A stretch of 36,558 bases of DNA from an uncultured Brevundimonas sp. (GCF_937870815.1 NZ_CALMZS010000215.1:1-36558); one strand, 5' to 3'; positions 1 through 6,918 are shown, numbered from the stretch's first letter. A program made the numbers and translations. The notes: generated by a model not told the origin, from the sequence alone.

Positions 1-1
1 C

Positions 2-883
2 GCTAATATGTTGCCCCCCGGCGGCTGGCATTTCGTCGGCGACGCCACCGCCACCTCCGTCGGTATGGTGCCGCTGTGCGTCCTGACCACGGGGGACAGC
101 GGGTCGAGAATCCTCAACATCAAGGATTCAGGGCGGCTGGCTGCGCCGGCCTGTATGGTGCACTCGAACCGGGACATTGATGTCGAGGGCGGATCGATCA
201 AGGGGGCGGCGGTCCAGGCCGTGACCTCGGCCCGCGGGTCGATCAGCCCTAGCCCCGGCACGGGCGCCGCCGCCATCGCCGACCCCTTCGCGAACCTGGA
301 CCTAAGCCGTGATCCGGCCCTGGGCTGCGCCTCCCGCGCCCTTCTGGAGCCCCTCAAGCTGAGAGCGGGCTTGCGTCGCATTTCGCCCGGCGTTCACTGC
401 GGCGGTCTGGAAGCATACGGCCGGGCCACCGTCGTTCTGGAGCCCGGTGAACACTGGTTTCTTGGCGGCCATCTCATCGTCAAGGAGCACGCCCGTCTGG
501 AAGGAGACGACGTCGTCCTGTTCTTCGACAAGGGTTCCAAATTCGAGTTCAAGGACAGCGCCATGGTCCGACTGAGCGGTCGCAGGACAGGCGACTACAC
601 CGGCATCGTCATGGGGGCGACCCGGGACAATACCCAGGATTTCATCATCTCCAGCGACCATGTCGAAAGCCTGCTGGGCGTCATCTATGTGCCGAATGCC
701 CAGTTGCTCGTCGAGGGTCGGGCCGAGGTAGCCCGCGAGAGCGCCTGGACGGTCATCGTCGCCCAGAGCCTGCAGCTGAAGGGTTCGCCCTCGCTGTTCA
801 TCAACGCCAACTACAATGCCTCAAGGGTGCCCGTTCCGGCCGGCGTCGGACCGCGTACAGGCAGTTCGAGGTTGATCCGATGA
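2..883 (+). CDS. TadG-like Flp pilus assembly protein, C-terminal part (5' truncated)
   Basis: The frame is open to the left edge, so the ATG at 8 is probably internal and the true start lies outside the window. About 290 residues are visible. The order is a beta-rich stretch, a D-P-F-A-N-L segment, then 'ISPGVHCGGL', 'LEPGEHWFLGGHLIV', 'GVIYVPNAQLLVEGRAEV' and 'WTVIVAQSLQLKG'. This succession of PGxYxGGL, GGxLxV, GVIYxPN and CxxIIA-like elements is what I know from the C-terminal region of TadG-related proteins of alphaproteobacterial tight-adherence pilus loci, where they sit in the envelope with TadE/TadF pseudopilins. The family call rests on this pattern only; the N-terminal TadE-like helix is not visible. 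The gene ends 18 nt before the next start, so the two may be cotranscribed. Confidence 0.6.
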   Translation, partial: ANMLPPGGWHFVGDATATSVGMVPLCVLTTGDSGSRILNIKDSGRLAAPACMVHSNRDIDVEGGSIKGAAVQAVTSARGSISPSPGTGAAAIADPFANLDLSRDPALGCASRALLEPLKLRAGLRRISPGVHCGGLEAYGRATVVLEPGEHWFLGGHLIVKEHARLEGDDVVLFFDKGSKFEFKDSAMVRLSGRRTGDYTGIVMGATRDNTQDFIISSDHVESLLGVIYVPNAQLLVEGRAEVARESAWTVIVAQSLQLKGSPSLFINANYNASRVPVPAGVGPRTGSSRLIR

Positions 884-901
884 TCCCCCGTGGAGGGTCC
901 C

Positions 902-1327
902 ATGTCCGTCGAGGCTGACAGTATCGCCCGCACCCTCGACGGACCCGCCGGGCCGTCCGACCGTCGCGCCAGCAGCGAACGGCGCATCCGGGACCGCCGC
1001 AAGCCCGGTGCCCGTGTCAACCCGGAGGCACCACGCCGTTCGCTGTTGAAGACGCTGGGCGCTTCCGGCCTGGCTTTCAGCGTCGCGGCGCTCGCCCTGA
1101 CGCTCGTCGCCGGCGAGATGCCGGGACAGGGCTCCTTGGGTCCGGTCGTTGCCCTCGCGGCGGCGGCGCTGGGTCTCTCCGTCCTGCTGCTGGCGATCGG
1201 ATCGATCGAACTGCGGCTGATCGAGATCCGGCTCGAACTGATGATGATGAACGGCGGCGCGCGCCAGAAGGAACGGCGTCGAGCGGATCGTCGCGCGGGT
1301 GAAAATGGTGGATGCGACAGGGATTGA
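902..1327 (+). CDS. Small membrane protein of unknown function, two predicted helices
   Basis: 141 residues from ATG 902, chosen because GGAGG lies at 893-897; an in-frame GTG at 890 has no ribosome site. The N-terminal third is rich in Arg, Asp and Ser and carries two 'DRR' stretches. Two hydrophobic segments follow (about residues 48-71 and 78-104), then a basic tail again with RRRADRR. I do not recognise a family. A cytoplasmic basic N-terminus, hairpin membrane anchor and basic C-terminus is the likely topology. The last codons run into the antisense strand of the tRNA-Val fragment, so its terminal residues are encoded by the attachment site. It follows the TadG-like gene closely and may be part of the same chromosomal unit. 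Confidence 0.55.
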   Translation: MSVEADSIARTLDGPAGPSDRRASSERRIRDRRKPGARVNPEAPRRSLLKTLGASGLAFSVAALALTLVAGEMPGQGSLGPVVALAAAALGLSVLLLAIGSIELRLIEIRLELMMMNGGARQKERRRADRRAGENGGCDRD

Positions 1328-1350
1328 ACCTGTGACCCCCTCGGTGTGAA
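1306..1350 (-). tRNA. 3' half of tRNA-Val(CAC), attachment-site remnant
   Basis: Read on the minus strand this gives, 5' to 3': anticodon loop TTCACAC, stem half CGAGG, five-base variable loop, T-arm ACAGG-TTCAATC-CCTGT, acceptor half CGCATCC, discriminator A and encoded CCA. U33, the purine at 37 and anticodon CAC (valine) fit. Right of 1350 the 5' half is absent: the bases that should pair with CGAGG do not. It is therefore a partial tRNA gene, not a functional one. A 3' tRNA fragment next to an integrase is the usual scar of tRNA-targeted integration. With the chromosome on the left and integrase on the right, the reconstituted full tRNA-Val should lie at the far right end of the element, outside this window. 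Confidence 0.75.
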
Positions 1351-1515
1351 TCGCCTCAAGAGCCATTTCAGGGTGTTTCACTACATTCCAAAACTCGTGT
1401 AATATTTTGAAAACGTTGATTGTCGGATTTTTTGGCATTTCAGCGGTTTTCAACGAGTGCTGCATAAAATGCCCCACTGGCGCCCCACGAAAGGCTAGTC
1501 TGGCCAGCCTGTCCC
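1351..1515. other. AT-rich att-adjacent segment before the integrase
   Basis: About 165 bases without a gene I can support. The part from about 1380 to 1475 is clearly richer in A and T than its surroundings, with runs such as TTTTGAAAA and TTTTTTGGC. Arm-binding sites and the integrase promoter of P4-type elements usually lie in such a segment between the tRNA scar and int. No clear repeats or promoter boxes could be fixed by eye. Confidence 0.35.
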
Positions 1516-3093
1516 ATGATTTGCGAACAGGCGGAGGGTGTCTTGGGAACGTCCATTCAGCTTGCCACAGACCGGCAGATAGCGGCGCTCAAGCCGGCGG
1601 CCAAGGCTTATGAGAAGAAGGTCAGCGGAACTCGTGGTCTCGGGGTTCGGGTCTTCCCGTCGTCATCCAAACAATTCGAGCTTCGCTACCTCACCGAGAG
1701 CGGCAAGCGCAGACGTCTGGTGCTTGGTCTCTATCCCGGTCTCTCGCTCGCCGAGGCCAAGGCAAAGGCGGCAACAATGCGCGTCGCGGTGCATGAGGGA
1801 CTGGACCCGGTCGGCGAGAGGACTGCAGCGCGAGACCGGGCGCGCGAGGAGGCGAAGGCCGGAGACACGCTCGACCAGCTCGCCGAAGCCTACTGGAGTG
1901 CCGCGGAGGTCGGATTGCACGGCGGCCGGCGAAAGCCGAAGCGGGCGGTGACCATCCAGAACGAGCGCAGCATCTGGAAAAACCATATCCAGGGTCCGCT
2001 GGGCGGTCGTGACTTCACCGAGATCCGGCGCGCCGACGTGAAGGCATTCATGCGAAACCTGATCACCGAAAAGGGTTTGTCGGCGGCGAGCGTGGCCTCG
2101 ATCGGAGGTGTCCTGCACGCCGTGCTCGGGTTCGGCGTTCTTGAGGAAAGGCTCGAATCAAACGTCGCCGCCGGTCTGGCCCGGCCGCTCGCCCTGACAT
2201 CCCGCGAACGCATGTTTGACGATGCCGCACTCCGGGTGCTCTGGCAGGCGGCCTTGGAGGCCAGCACGCCGAGAACTCCGGGCGAGAAGACCGCCGGGGT
2301 CCACGCCCGCCTTGAACCGGTGATGGGGCTGGCGATCCAGCTCCTGATGCTGACCCTGACCCGCCGCAACGAGGTCGCCGGCGCCCTCAAGACAGAGTTT
2401 GATCTCGCGGCCAAGGTCTGGATCATCCCGTCGGCGCGCGCCAAGGCGAAGCATCAGCACGTCGTGCCCCTCGGTCCGGATTGCCTGACCGTTCTCGAGG
2501 AGGCTTTCGCGCTCGATCCGAAAAGTCCGTTTGTATTTCCGTCCGGACGGGCGCCTGACCAGCATCTGGATCCCCACGCCATCACGCGGGCCTTTGCGCG
2601 CACCTGCGCCCGCCGAAAGATCGCGGTCGGCTCTCCGCATGACGTACGGCGTTCGGGAGCGACCACCTTGACCGGCCGGTATGGCGTCACCCGGTTCGTC
2701 GTCGGTCTGGTCTTGGGACATACACCCAGCGAGGGGGCCGCCGTCACCGGCGTCTACGACCGTCACACCTATCTGCCGGAAAAGCGATCGGCCTTGGCGG
2801 CGTGGGCCGGACATCTGACTGGATCAACAAAGCCCGTAGCCGAAAACGCGGGCGGATCCCTCGACACGCGAGCGGTTGGACCGGCATCGGAGATAGAGGC
2901 GGCCAAGGCCCGGGCTCTTCAACTGGTTGCGGCCGGCGACCTGGACCAGGCTGTCTTCTTGATCTGCATGACCATGGCCCGCCGGTCCGAGATCGCGGCG
3001 TCGCACATGGACATTCTGGCGAAAGCGGGTCTCGATCTGGCGCGGAGCGGGCAGAAGGTCGAGATCGAGCGCTGGATTAGAGGGTTCCGCTGA
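1516..3093 (+). CDS. P4-type tyrosine integrase (site-specific recombinase)
   Basis: 525 residues. The N-terminal arm-binding domain (DUF4102 type, residues 18-90) shows the typical 'DRQIAALKPAAK', 'GLGVRVFPSSSK' and 'LGLYPGLSLAEAKAKA' elements. A core-binding domain follows (about 115-225). The catalytic domain has Arg in TRRNEV (283/284), His-x-x-Arg in PHDVRR (375/378), His in LGHT (402) and the nucleophile Tyr in GVYDRHTY (414), so all five catalytic positions are present. About 100 extra residues follow the active site, longer than most P4-family enzymes. The start is uncertain: ATG 1516 has no ribosome site, while TTG 1543 follows GGAGGG at 1533-1538. Its place beside a tRNA-Val fragment says it mobilised the element carrying the genes to the right. 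Confidence 0.9.
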   Translation: MICEQAEGVLGTSIQLATDRQIAALKPAAKAYEKKVSGTRGLGVRVFPSSSKQFELRYLTESGKRRRLVLGLYPGLSLAEAKAKAATMRVAVHEGLDPVGERTAARDRAREEAKAGDTLDQLAEAYWSAAEVGLHGGRRKPKRAVTIQNERSIWKNHIQGPLGGRDFTEIRRADVKAFMRNLITEKGLSAASVASIGGVLHAVLGFGVLEERLESNVAAGLARPLALTSRERMFDDAALRVLWQAALEASTPRTPGEKTAGVHARLEPVMGLAIQLLMLTLTRRNEVAGALKTEFDLAAKVWIIPSARAKAKHQHVVPLGPDCLTVLEEAFALDPKSPFVFPSGRAPDQHLDPHAITRAFARTCARRKIAVGSPHDVRRSGATTLTGRYGVTRFVVGLVLGHTPSEGAAVTGVYDRHTYLPEKRSALAAWAGHLTGSTKPVAENAGGSLDTRAVGPASEIEAAKARALQLVAAGDLDQAVFLICMTMARRSEIAASHMDILAKAGLDLARSGQKVEIERWIRGFR

Positions 3094-3298
3094 CAATGCT
3101 TTGGCGTCTGGTTGATCGTGAATAGCCGCTCCTGACTCATTGGACATCAAGGACGTCTGCTCCGCAGAACCAAAGTTTATTCAGAGCGCATGGGAAGAGG
3201 CCTGTGACACTCGGCCCGCTTGTTCGGACATGACCATCTATCCGTACGACCCGAACCGGTATCGAAGTGTCCTAGGAGATCGTCGGCCACTCAGGCAT
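3094..3298. other. Intergenic gap, nothing recognised
   Basis: About 205 bases between the convergent integrase and DUF2188 genes. No ribosome-preceded reading frame, clear hairpin or repeat was seen. Confidence 0.3.
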
Positions 3299-3538
3299 TC
3301 AGCCCTTGGACTTCGGATCCTTAGCGGGCCTGATCGTCCGCTCTTCTTGGATGGTGTTGTCGACCTTGCGGATCCGGACGGAGCCGCCGGCTTTGCCGAT
3401 GGCCGCCGACAGGGCTCCGCCTTTGGTGGCGTCGGCCTTGGTGTGGAACAGTTTGACGGCCCGGTCCGAGCCTTCTTTTTCCAGACGCCACCGCTTTGAC
3501 GCCGAGTCCTTGTGTAGGGTGAATTTGTCCATCGCCAT
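3299..3538 (-). CDS. DUF2188-type small protein, last gene of the Ubl operon
   Basis: 79 residues beginning MAMDKF; the start at 3538 is preceded by AAGGA, eight bases away, whereas a longer upstream frame would overlap the protease gene. The sequence reads 'FTLHKDSASKRWRLEKEGSD', then 'HTKADATKGGALSAAIGKAG', then a strand with 'VRIRKVDNTIQEERTI'. This is the beta-beta-alpha-beta pattern of DUF2188 (host-phage and stress-related small proteins of unknown role). It begins 20 nt after the protease gene in the same direction, so it is probably the sixth gene of the operon. No catalytic residue can be pointed to; a small binding or adaptor role is possible but unsupported. Confidence 0.6.
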   Translation of the reverse strand: MAMDKFTLHKDSASKRWRLEKEGSDRAVKLFHTKADATKGGALSAAIGKAGGSVRIRKVDNTIQEERTIRPAKDPKSKG

Positions 3539-3558
3539 CGTCGTGTTCCTTCTTCGAC

Positions 3559-4440
3559 CTAGAGAACCAAGGACGAATAGTTGGACTCGAAGATCCGCTG
3601 ATCGCTCTCGATCGCGAGCCGCATGTGACAGTAGAGGGCCCAGTATTTGCGCCAGGTCGGATCGGACATCGGCCGGTAGTCGATCTCCAGACCCATGTCG
3701 CGGGCCGCTTCCCATCCGATCATCTGTCCGTGGGACGGGTATCGGGTGATGTCCATCAGTTCACTGGCGATCTTCGAAAAATTGGCGCCTTGGCGCTTCA
3801 GCAGGTTCTCGGCGAATTTCTGGGCCCGGTTCCGGACCGAGGTGAACTTGCGCACTACGGTCGGATCGAATTTCTCGAAGGTGATGCGCGCCGCGACGTC
3901 GTCGGGATTGGCGCGTACCGCATCCTCCGCGTCCTTGTAGGCCATCAGGTAGTTGAGCGCCGATTGAGAGTGTTCATTACCGTTGCCGTCGCGCAGGGTG
4001 ACCTGGGGATCGATCGGACCGAGTTCGGAGGAATCGCTCATGATGATCTTGTTCGCGCCGAGCGACATGAGGGTGCCGGCGCTCTTGGCATAGTCCGGAA
4101 CGATGACCCGGAACTCGCTGTCGTCGCCGACGGCGGCGCGGACCAGGGTGATGAGTTTCTCCGCGGCATCGACATCCCCGCCCGGCGTATGCAGCAAGAG
4201 ATCGACCGGCTGACCGGGCGTCACATTGTGCAGCATGTCGACGAAACCGAGCGTATCGGCGCGTTCGACAGGGGCCTTGGGCCCCGCCACGTAGCAAAGC
4301 AGGTTGGGGTTATCGGTCTCGATCTCCCGGATCAGCGCCTGGCGCTGGTAGCGTGCCGCGTTCATCGCCGTGAACATCGGCGTCTTTTCGATGATCGGCG
4401 CGGCACCCGCTGCAGATGGAGACTGTTTGGCGTTCGTCAT
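3559..4440 (-). CDS. SDH-family ClpP-fold serine protease
   Basis: 293 residues from ATG 4440. That ATG shares one base with the stop of the DUF6527 gene (TGATG), and GGGAG precedes it, so the two genes are translationally coupled. The core is a Clp/crotonase-like fold: 'VDLLLHTPGGDVDAAEKLI' (residues 79-97) builds the oxyanion region, 'DYAKSAGTLMSLGA' carries the likely nucleophile Ser120, and 'SSELGPIDPQ' is the signature after it. These elements are shared by the SDH (serine dehydrogenase proteinase) and SppA-like groups. There is no signal peptide or membrane helix, so it should be cytosolic. No AAA+ unfoldase lies beside it. Its fusion by overlap to a ubiquitin-like conjugation operon suggests that it acts on tagged substrates or on conjugates; that role is inference. 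Confidence 0.85.
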   Translation of the reverse strand: MTNAKQSPSAAGAAPIIEKTPMFTAMNAARYQRQALIREIETDNPNLLCYVAGPKAPVERADTLGFVDMLHNVTPGQPVDLLLHTPGGDVDAAEKLITLVRAAVGDDSEFRVIVPDYAKSAGTLMSLGANKIIMSDSSELGPIDPQVTLRDGNGNEHSQSALNYLMAYKDAEDAVRANPDDVAARITFEKFDPTVVRKFTSVRNRAQKFAENLLKRQGANFSKIASELMDITRYPSHGQMIGWEAARDMGLEIDYRPMSDPTWRKYWALYCHMRLAIESDQRIFESNYSSLVL

Positions 4441-4769
4441 CAGAGACTGTCTCCCACCCACTCAATCCGACCGTCGTGAACGAAATAATGGCAACGGCGA
4501 TTGCCACCCACGTAATCTATACTCGGTGAGATTGTGATTGTGCCGCCGCTTTTCAATGTCCAGTAAGGACGACGCGCGCTGTCCGCATTGAGCATGATGC
4601 GATGACCGCGCCGGCACGGGCAGTCGAAGACGATCCATTTGAGCCGGTCCTCGCCGATCAGCACCACGCCATTGCGGGGCAGCCGCTCGGGCACGTCGCC
4701 GGCATAGTCGGTCTCGCCGATCACGCGCCAGCGCCAGAACGGCAGCCAAGTCCACCAAGAAAATCTCAT
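4440..4769 (-). CDS. DUF6527 protein of ubiquitin-like conjugation operon
   Basis: 109 residues; start ATG 4769 overlaps the E1 stop by four bases (ATGA). After a Trp-rich N-terminus the protein has 'WIVFDCPCRRGHRIMLN', a variable linker, 'TITISPSID' and 'RRCHYFVHDGRIEW'. The C-x-C-x3-G-H plus C-H arrangement and the closing strand with GRIxW are the features I associate with DUF6527, a family found beside multiubiquitin, E2 and E1 genes. Two Cys, one His and a second Cys-His pair could bind zinc. By position it could be a ligase-like or adaptor component, but nothing in the sequence proves a reaction. A separate frame over the same DNA has no such conservation. Confidence 0.75.
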   Translation of the reverse strand: MRFSWWTWLPFWRWRVIGETDYAGDVPERLPRNGVVLIGEDRLKWIVFDCPCRRGHRIMLNADSARRPYWTLKSGGTITISPSIDYVGGNRRCHYFVHDGRIEWVGDSL

Positions 4770-6151
4770 GCGTCAGGCCACAATTGTCCGAGGAAGGGAT
4801 CTTCGCCGCCCGCGCCCCAGTGAGCTTGGGACGGATGACAGTAATGATGCGGTCGGGGGTCGGCTCGGTTGGTCGAGATCTCGCGTTCATGAAGTCGGAG
4901 CAGGGTTTCGCTCGGCCGCTCCGGCGGACCATAGCCGATCAACCGGTCCAGCAGTTCGTTGACCGCCGCGGCGGCCACGGCGGTCGTGAAGGCGACGACG
5001 GCGGGTTCGGTCTGGCCGAGGGCGGGGGCGTAGCCCTCGTCCGCGAGCCGCTTTCGTTCGTCGGGGGTTTGCAGTTCCGCCGCGGCCCGCGCGAGGTCGA
5101 TGCGATCGCGGCATACGAGACAGGCGTGGCCCGGCGCCAGGGTGGTGACGCGACCGTCGATGCCGGTCAGGCCGCCATCAGCGGTGCTGCTGAGCAGGAC
5201 GCCGATGTCGATCACCGGCGTGAGGAACCAGGTCGATAGACGCGACAGGACGAGACGCCCGGCGTTGTCGTCGGTGCAACCAAACACAACGTCGGCCCCC
5301 GTCAGGCGCCGTGCCGTCGCCTTCAGCGTGCCCATACCCTGCACGGTCGAGACCACGGCGTCCGGAGCGATGTCCATAAGGTGGTCGCGCAGGACCTCGA
5401 CCTTGGGTCGGCTGACGTCTGCTGGGGTGGAGCCGTAGACCCGGGTGACATTGCTGTCCGAGAGCATGTCCGGGTCGACGAGCGTGAAACGCCGGACACC
5501 AAGCCGGACCAATTGCTCGGCGACTGCAGAGCCCGTGCCGCCAGAACCGACGATCGCGACATCGAGTTGGCCGAGAACGGACTGAATAGTAGGGCCGAAA
5601 GCCCGCACGTTGCGGTCGAAGATGTCTGGAAGGACCGCCTCGGCGGCGTCCGCCGCGCGGGTCAGCCGCCACGGGTCGCCGACCGACCAGATGCGGTCAA
5701 TCGCAAGGCGCTTCCCCGTCTCCGGGTGCACGGCGCCGGTGAAGCTGTAATGCGCACCGTGGGGCGACAGGATAAGGGTGGCATAGTCCGGCGAACCGGA
5801 GCGGAGCCGGAACAGGTCGGCGATGTCGCGGTCCACCTTGCGATCCCAACGGCTCGGTCTGGGCGAGGCGCCCTCGCCCGGATGAGTGTGGAACCAGATG
5901 GGCACGCAGTCGTCGAGCTCTGCTGCCCCGAGGGCCGGAACATAGCCTTGCGACGCGATTACCATATGGGTCTCGCTGCGTTCCAGATAGGCGGCCTCGT
6001 CAACCCAGATCATGCGGCGCGCAAGTAGGCGCACGCCGGTGGGCGTGTCCACCCGACGGGCGAGCAGCACGCCGGCGGTCTCCAGCAGTGCGCGGGTGCT
6101 GGCCAGCAGCTCCTGCTCGATCGGACCCGGGAGGACGAGGGTGAGGGTCAT
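4766..6151 (-). CDS. JAB (JAMM) deconjugase / E1-like activating enzyme fusion
   Basis: 461 residues from ATG 6151, which overlaps the E2 stop as ATGA; a longer frame upstream would run through the E2 gene. Residues about 1-150 form a JAB/MPN domain: Glu near 57-60, His88-x-His90, then Ser100-x-x-Asp103, a JAMM centre with nine instead of the usual seven residues between the second His and Ser. Residues about 195-440 form a ThiF/E1 adenylation domain: the nucleotide loop 'VGSGGTGSAV' (201-210), Asp225, the Arg/Asn switch 'SNVTRVYGS', Lys249, and 'GCTDDN' (290-295). A C-x-x-C pair (343/346) is present; the catalytic Cys could be there or at 291. It should adenylate the Ubl encoded at 6543 and, through JAB, trim or remove it. 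One polypeptide thus holds opposite activities. Confidence 0.9.
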   Translation of the reverse strand: MTLTLVLPGPIEQELLASTRALLETAGVLLARRVDTPTGVRLLARRMIWVDEAAYLERSETHMVIASQGYVPALGAAELDDCVPIWFHTHPGEGASPRPSRWDRKVDRDIADLFRLRSGSPDYATLILSPHGAHYSFTGAVHPETGKRLAIDRIWSVGDPWRLTRAADAAEAVLPDIFDRNVRAFGPTIQSVLGQLDVAIVGSGGTGSAVAEQLVRLGVRRFTLVDPDMLSDSNVTRVYGSTPADVSRPKVEVLRDHLMDIAPDAVVSTVQGMGTLKATARRLTGADVVFGCTDDNAGRLVLSRLSTWFLTPVIDIGVLLSSTADGGLTGIDGRVTTLAPGHACLVCRDRIDLARAAAELQTPDERKRLADEGYAPALGQTEPAVVAFTTAVAAAAVNELLDRLIGYGPPERPSETLLRLHEREISTNRADPRPHHYCHPSQAHWGAGGEDPFLGQLWPDA

Positions 6152-6537
6152 GCGGCTCGCGCCATGGCCGCGACCCGCAGCTCCTTGTCGACGAGTGAGA
6201 AATAGCTCTCCAGCGAATCGACGCCCGAGCGCCACTGCCCCGGATTGAGATGCCGGGACCAGCGCTGCCAGATGCGGCCGAGATGGCTTTCCCGACATTC
6301 CGTGGCGACGATCACCTGGCCGTCAGTCCGCTGGACCGGCGGATCGAACCACCACATGTCGGGCGGCACGTCGGGATAGCCGGGCGACAGCCGGAGCAGC
6401 AGGTCGGACGCTGCCGTGGTGAAGCCGGGCGGCAGGGGATACGCGGGCAGCAGGACGCAGATCATGCCCCCCTCGACGGAGACCGTCCGGGCAGGGGCGC
6501 GTTCGTCGAGGTAGGCCTGCTCATTCGGGGGAAGCAT
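6148..6537 (-). CDS. Prokaryotic E2-like ubiquitin-conjugating protein (family E)
   Basis: 129 residues. It shows 'LLLRLSPGYPDVPPDMWWFDPPV' split over a beta sheet (residues 47-68), 'VIVATECRESHLGRIWQRWS' (75-94) and a C-terminal amphipathic region with 'DSLESYFSLVDKEL'. The P-x-x-P-P-D-M-W-W-F motif and the Cys before an R-x-W-Q-R-W-S-x-H stretch match the bacterial Prok-E2_E group. Only two cysteines exist, Cys27 and Cys81; Cys81, after the sheet and before the helix, is the likely thioester acceptor. The gene starts five bases after the Ubl stop and overlaps the E1 start by four, so E2, E1 and Ubl should be made together. Expected role: take the Ubl from the E1 domain and pass it to a target Lys or other nucleophile. 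Confidence 0.85.
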   Translation of the reverse strand: MLPPNEQAYLDERAPARTVSVEGGMICVLLPAYPLPPGFTTAASDLLLRLSPGYPDVPPDMWWFDPPVQRTDGQVIVATECRESHLGRIWQRWSRHLNPGQWRSGVDSLESYFSLVDKELRVAAMARAA

Positions 6538-6542
6538 GGTCG

Positions 6543-6836
6543 TTACTCCTGGATTCGGCCGGGGTTGATCTGGGCCGGCGCGGTGAAGAACCGCATGCCG
6601 TCACGCAGGCGGACTTGGGCGTCGAGCTCGACCTTCACGTCGGAGCCGCCGGGCACGACCTCGAACAGATCCCGATCAGGACCGATATCGGGCTCCGGTA
6701 GCTTGCGCAGGTCGGCGCCGGTTAGGACCGCCTCCTTGACCTTGTAGTGGGTCCGATCGATCCGGATTTGGGACGTGTCGCCCTTGCCCGGGCCATTCTC
6801 CTTGCGGTCGTCCGCGATGTCGTTCTTGCCGTTCAT
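6543..6836 (-). CDS. Ubiquitin-like modifier (multiubiquitin family, single domain)
   Basis: 97 residues. AGGAGG at 6842-6847 lies five bases before the ATG. The first 22 residues are polar and probably disordered. Residues about 23-93 make one beta-grasp domain: 'IRIDRTHYKVKEAVLTGADL', 'GPDRDLFEVVPGG', 'VKVELDAQVRLRDGMRFFTA'. The end is P-A-Q-I-N-P-G-R-I-Q-E. Members of the multiubiquitin family often hold two or more repeats; this one has a single repeat. No di-Gly end is present; the Gly in NPG would become the C-terminus if four residues were removed, a job that the JAB domain next door could do (inference). As first gene of the operon with the best ribosome site it should be the most abundant product, as expected for a modifier. 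Confidence 0.8.
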   Translation of the reverse strand: MNGKNDIADDRKENGPGKGDTSQIRIDRTHYKVKEAVLTGADLRKLPEPDIGPDRDLFEVVPGGSDVKVELDAQVRLRDGMRFFTAPAQINPGRIQE

Positions 6837-6837
6837 T

Positions 6838-6867
6838 GATACCTCCTAAACTTGATACCAAGATACC
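6838..6867. repeat. Three GATACC repeats, candidate operator
   Basis: GATACC occurs at 6838-6843, 6854-6859 and 6862-6867, that is at offsets of 16 and 8 bases, on one face register of an 8-base unit. Two copies are preceded by TTG/CTT-G context. The repeats cover the putative -10 box, the leader and the edge of the ribosome site of the Ubl operon. Short direct repeats in an 8-base register are a common target of ribbon-helix-helix proteins, and such a gene diverges from here. Binding is inferred. Confidence 0.45.
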
Positions 6868-6889
6868 ACATCACCGATCGTATTGACAA
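6860..6889 (-). promoter_or_regulatory. Promoter of the Ubl conjugation operon
   Basis: On the minus strand TTGTCA (6889-6884) and TATCTT (6865-6860) are separated by 18 bases and would start transcription near 6853, giving a short leader with AGGAGG before the Ubl gene. The -35 hexamer overlaps TTGACA on the plus strand (6883-6888), which could serve the divergent gene. Confidence 0.45.
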
Positions 6890-6918
6890 GCACTCGTTTT
6901 CGGTGCACTGGTGCGGCG

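Noticed and set aside
6543..6836. Ubl as a ThiS/MoaD sulfur carrier
   Set aside because: There is no terminal Gly-Gly and the neighbours are E2, JAB-E1 and DUF6527, not thiamine or molybdopterin genes.
3299..6836. Assignment to CBASS or to the ISG15-like Bil system
   Set aside because: No nucleotide cyclase or CBASS effector is next to it, and the E2 and DUF6527 types point to the multiubiquitin/Bub class.
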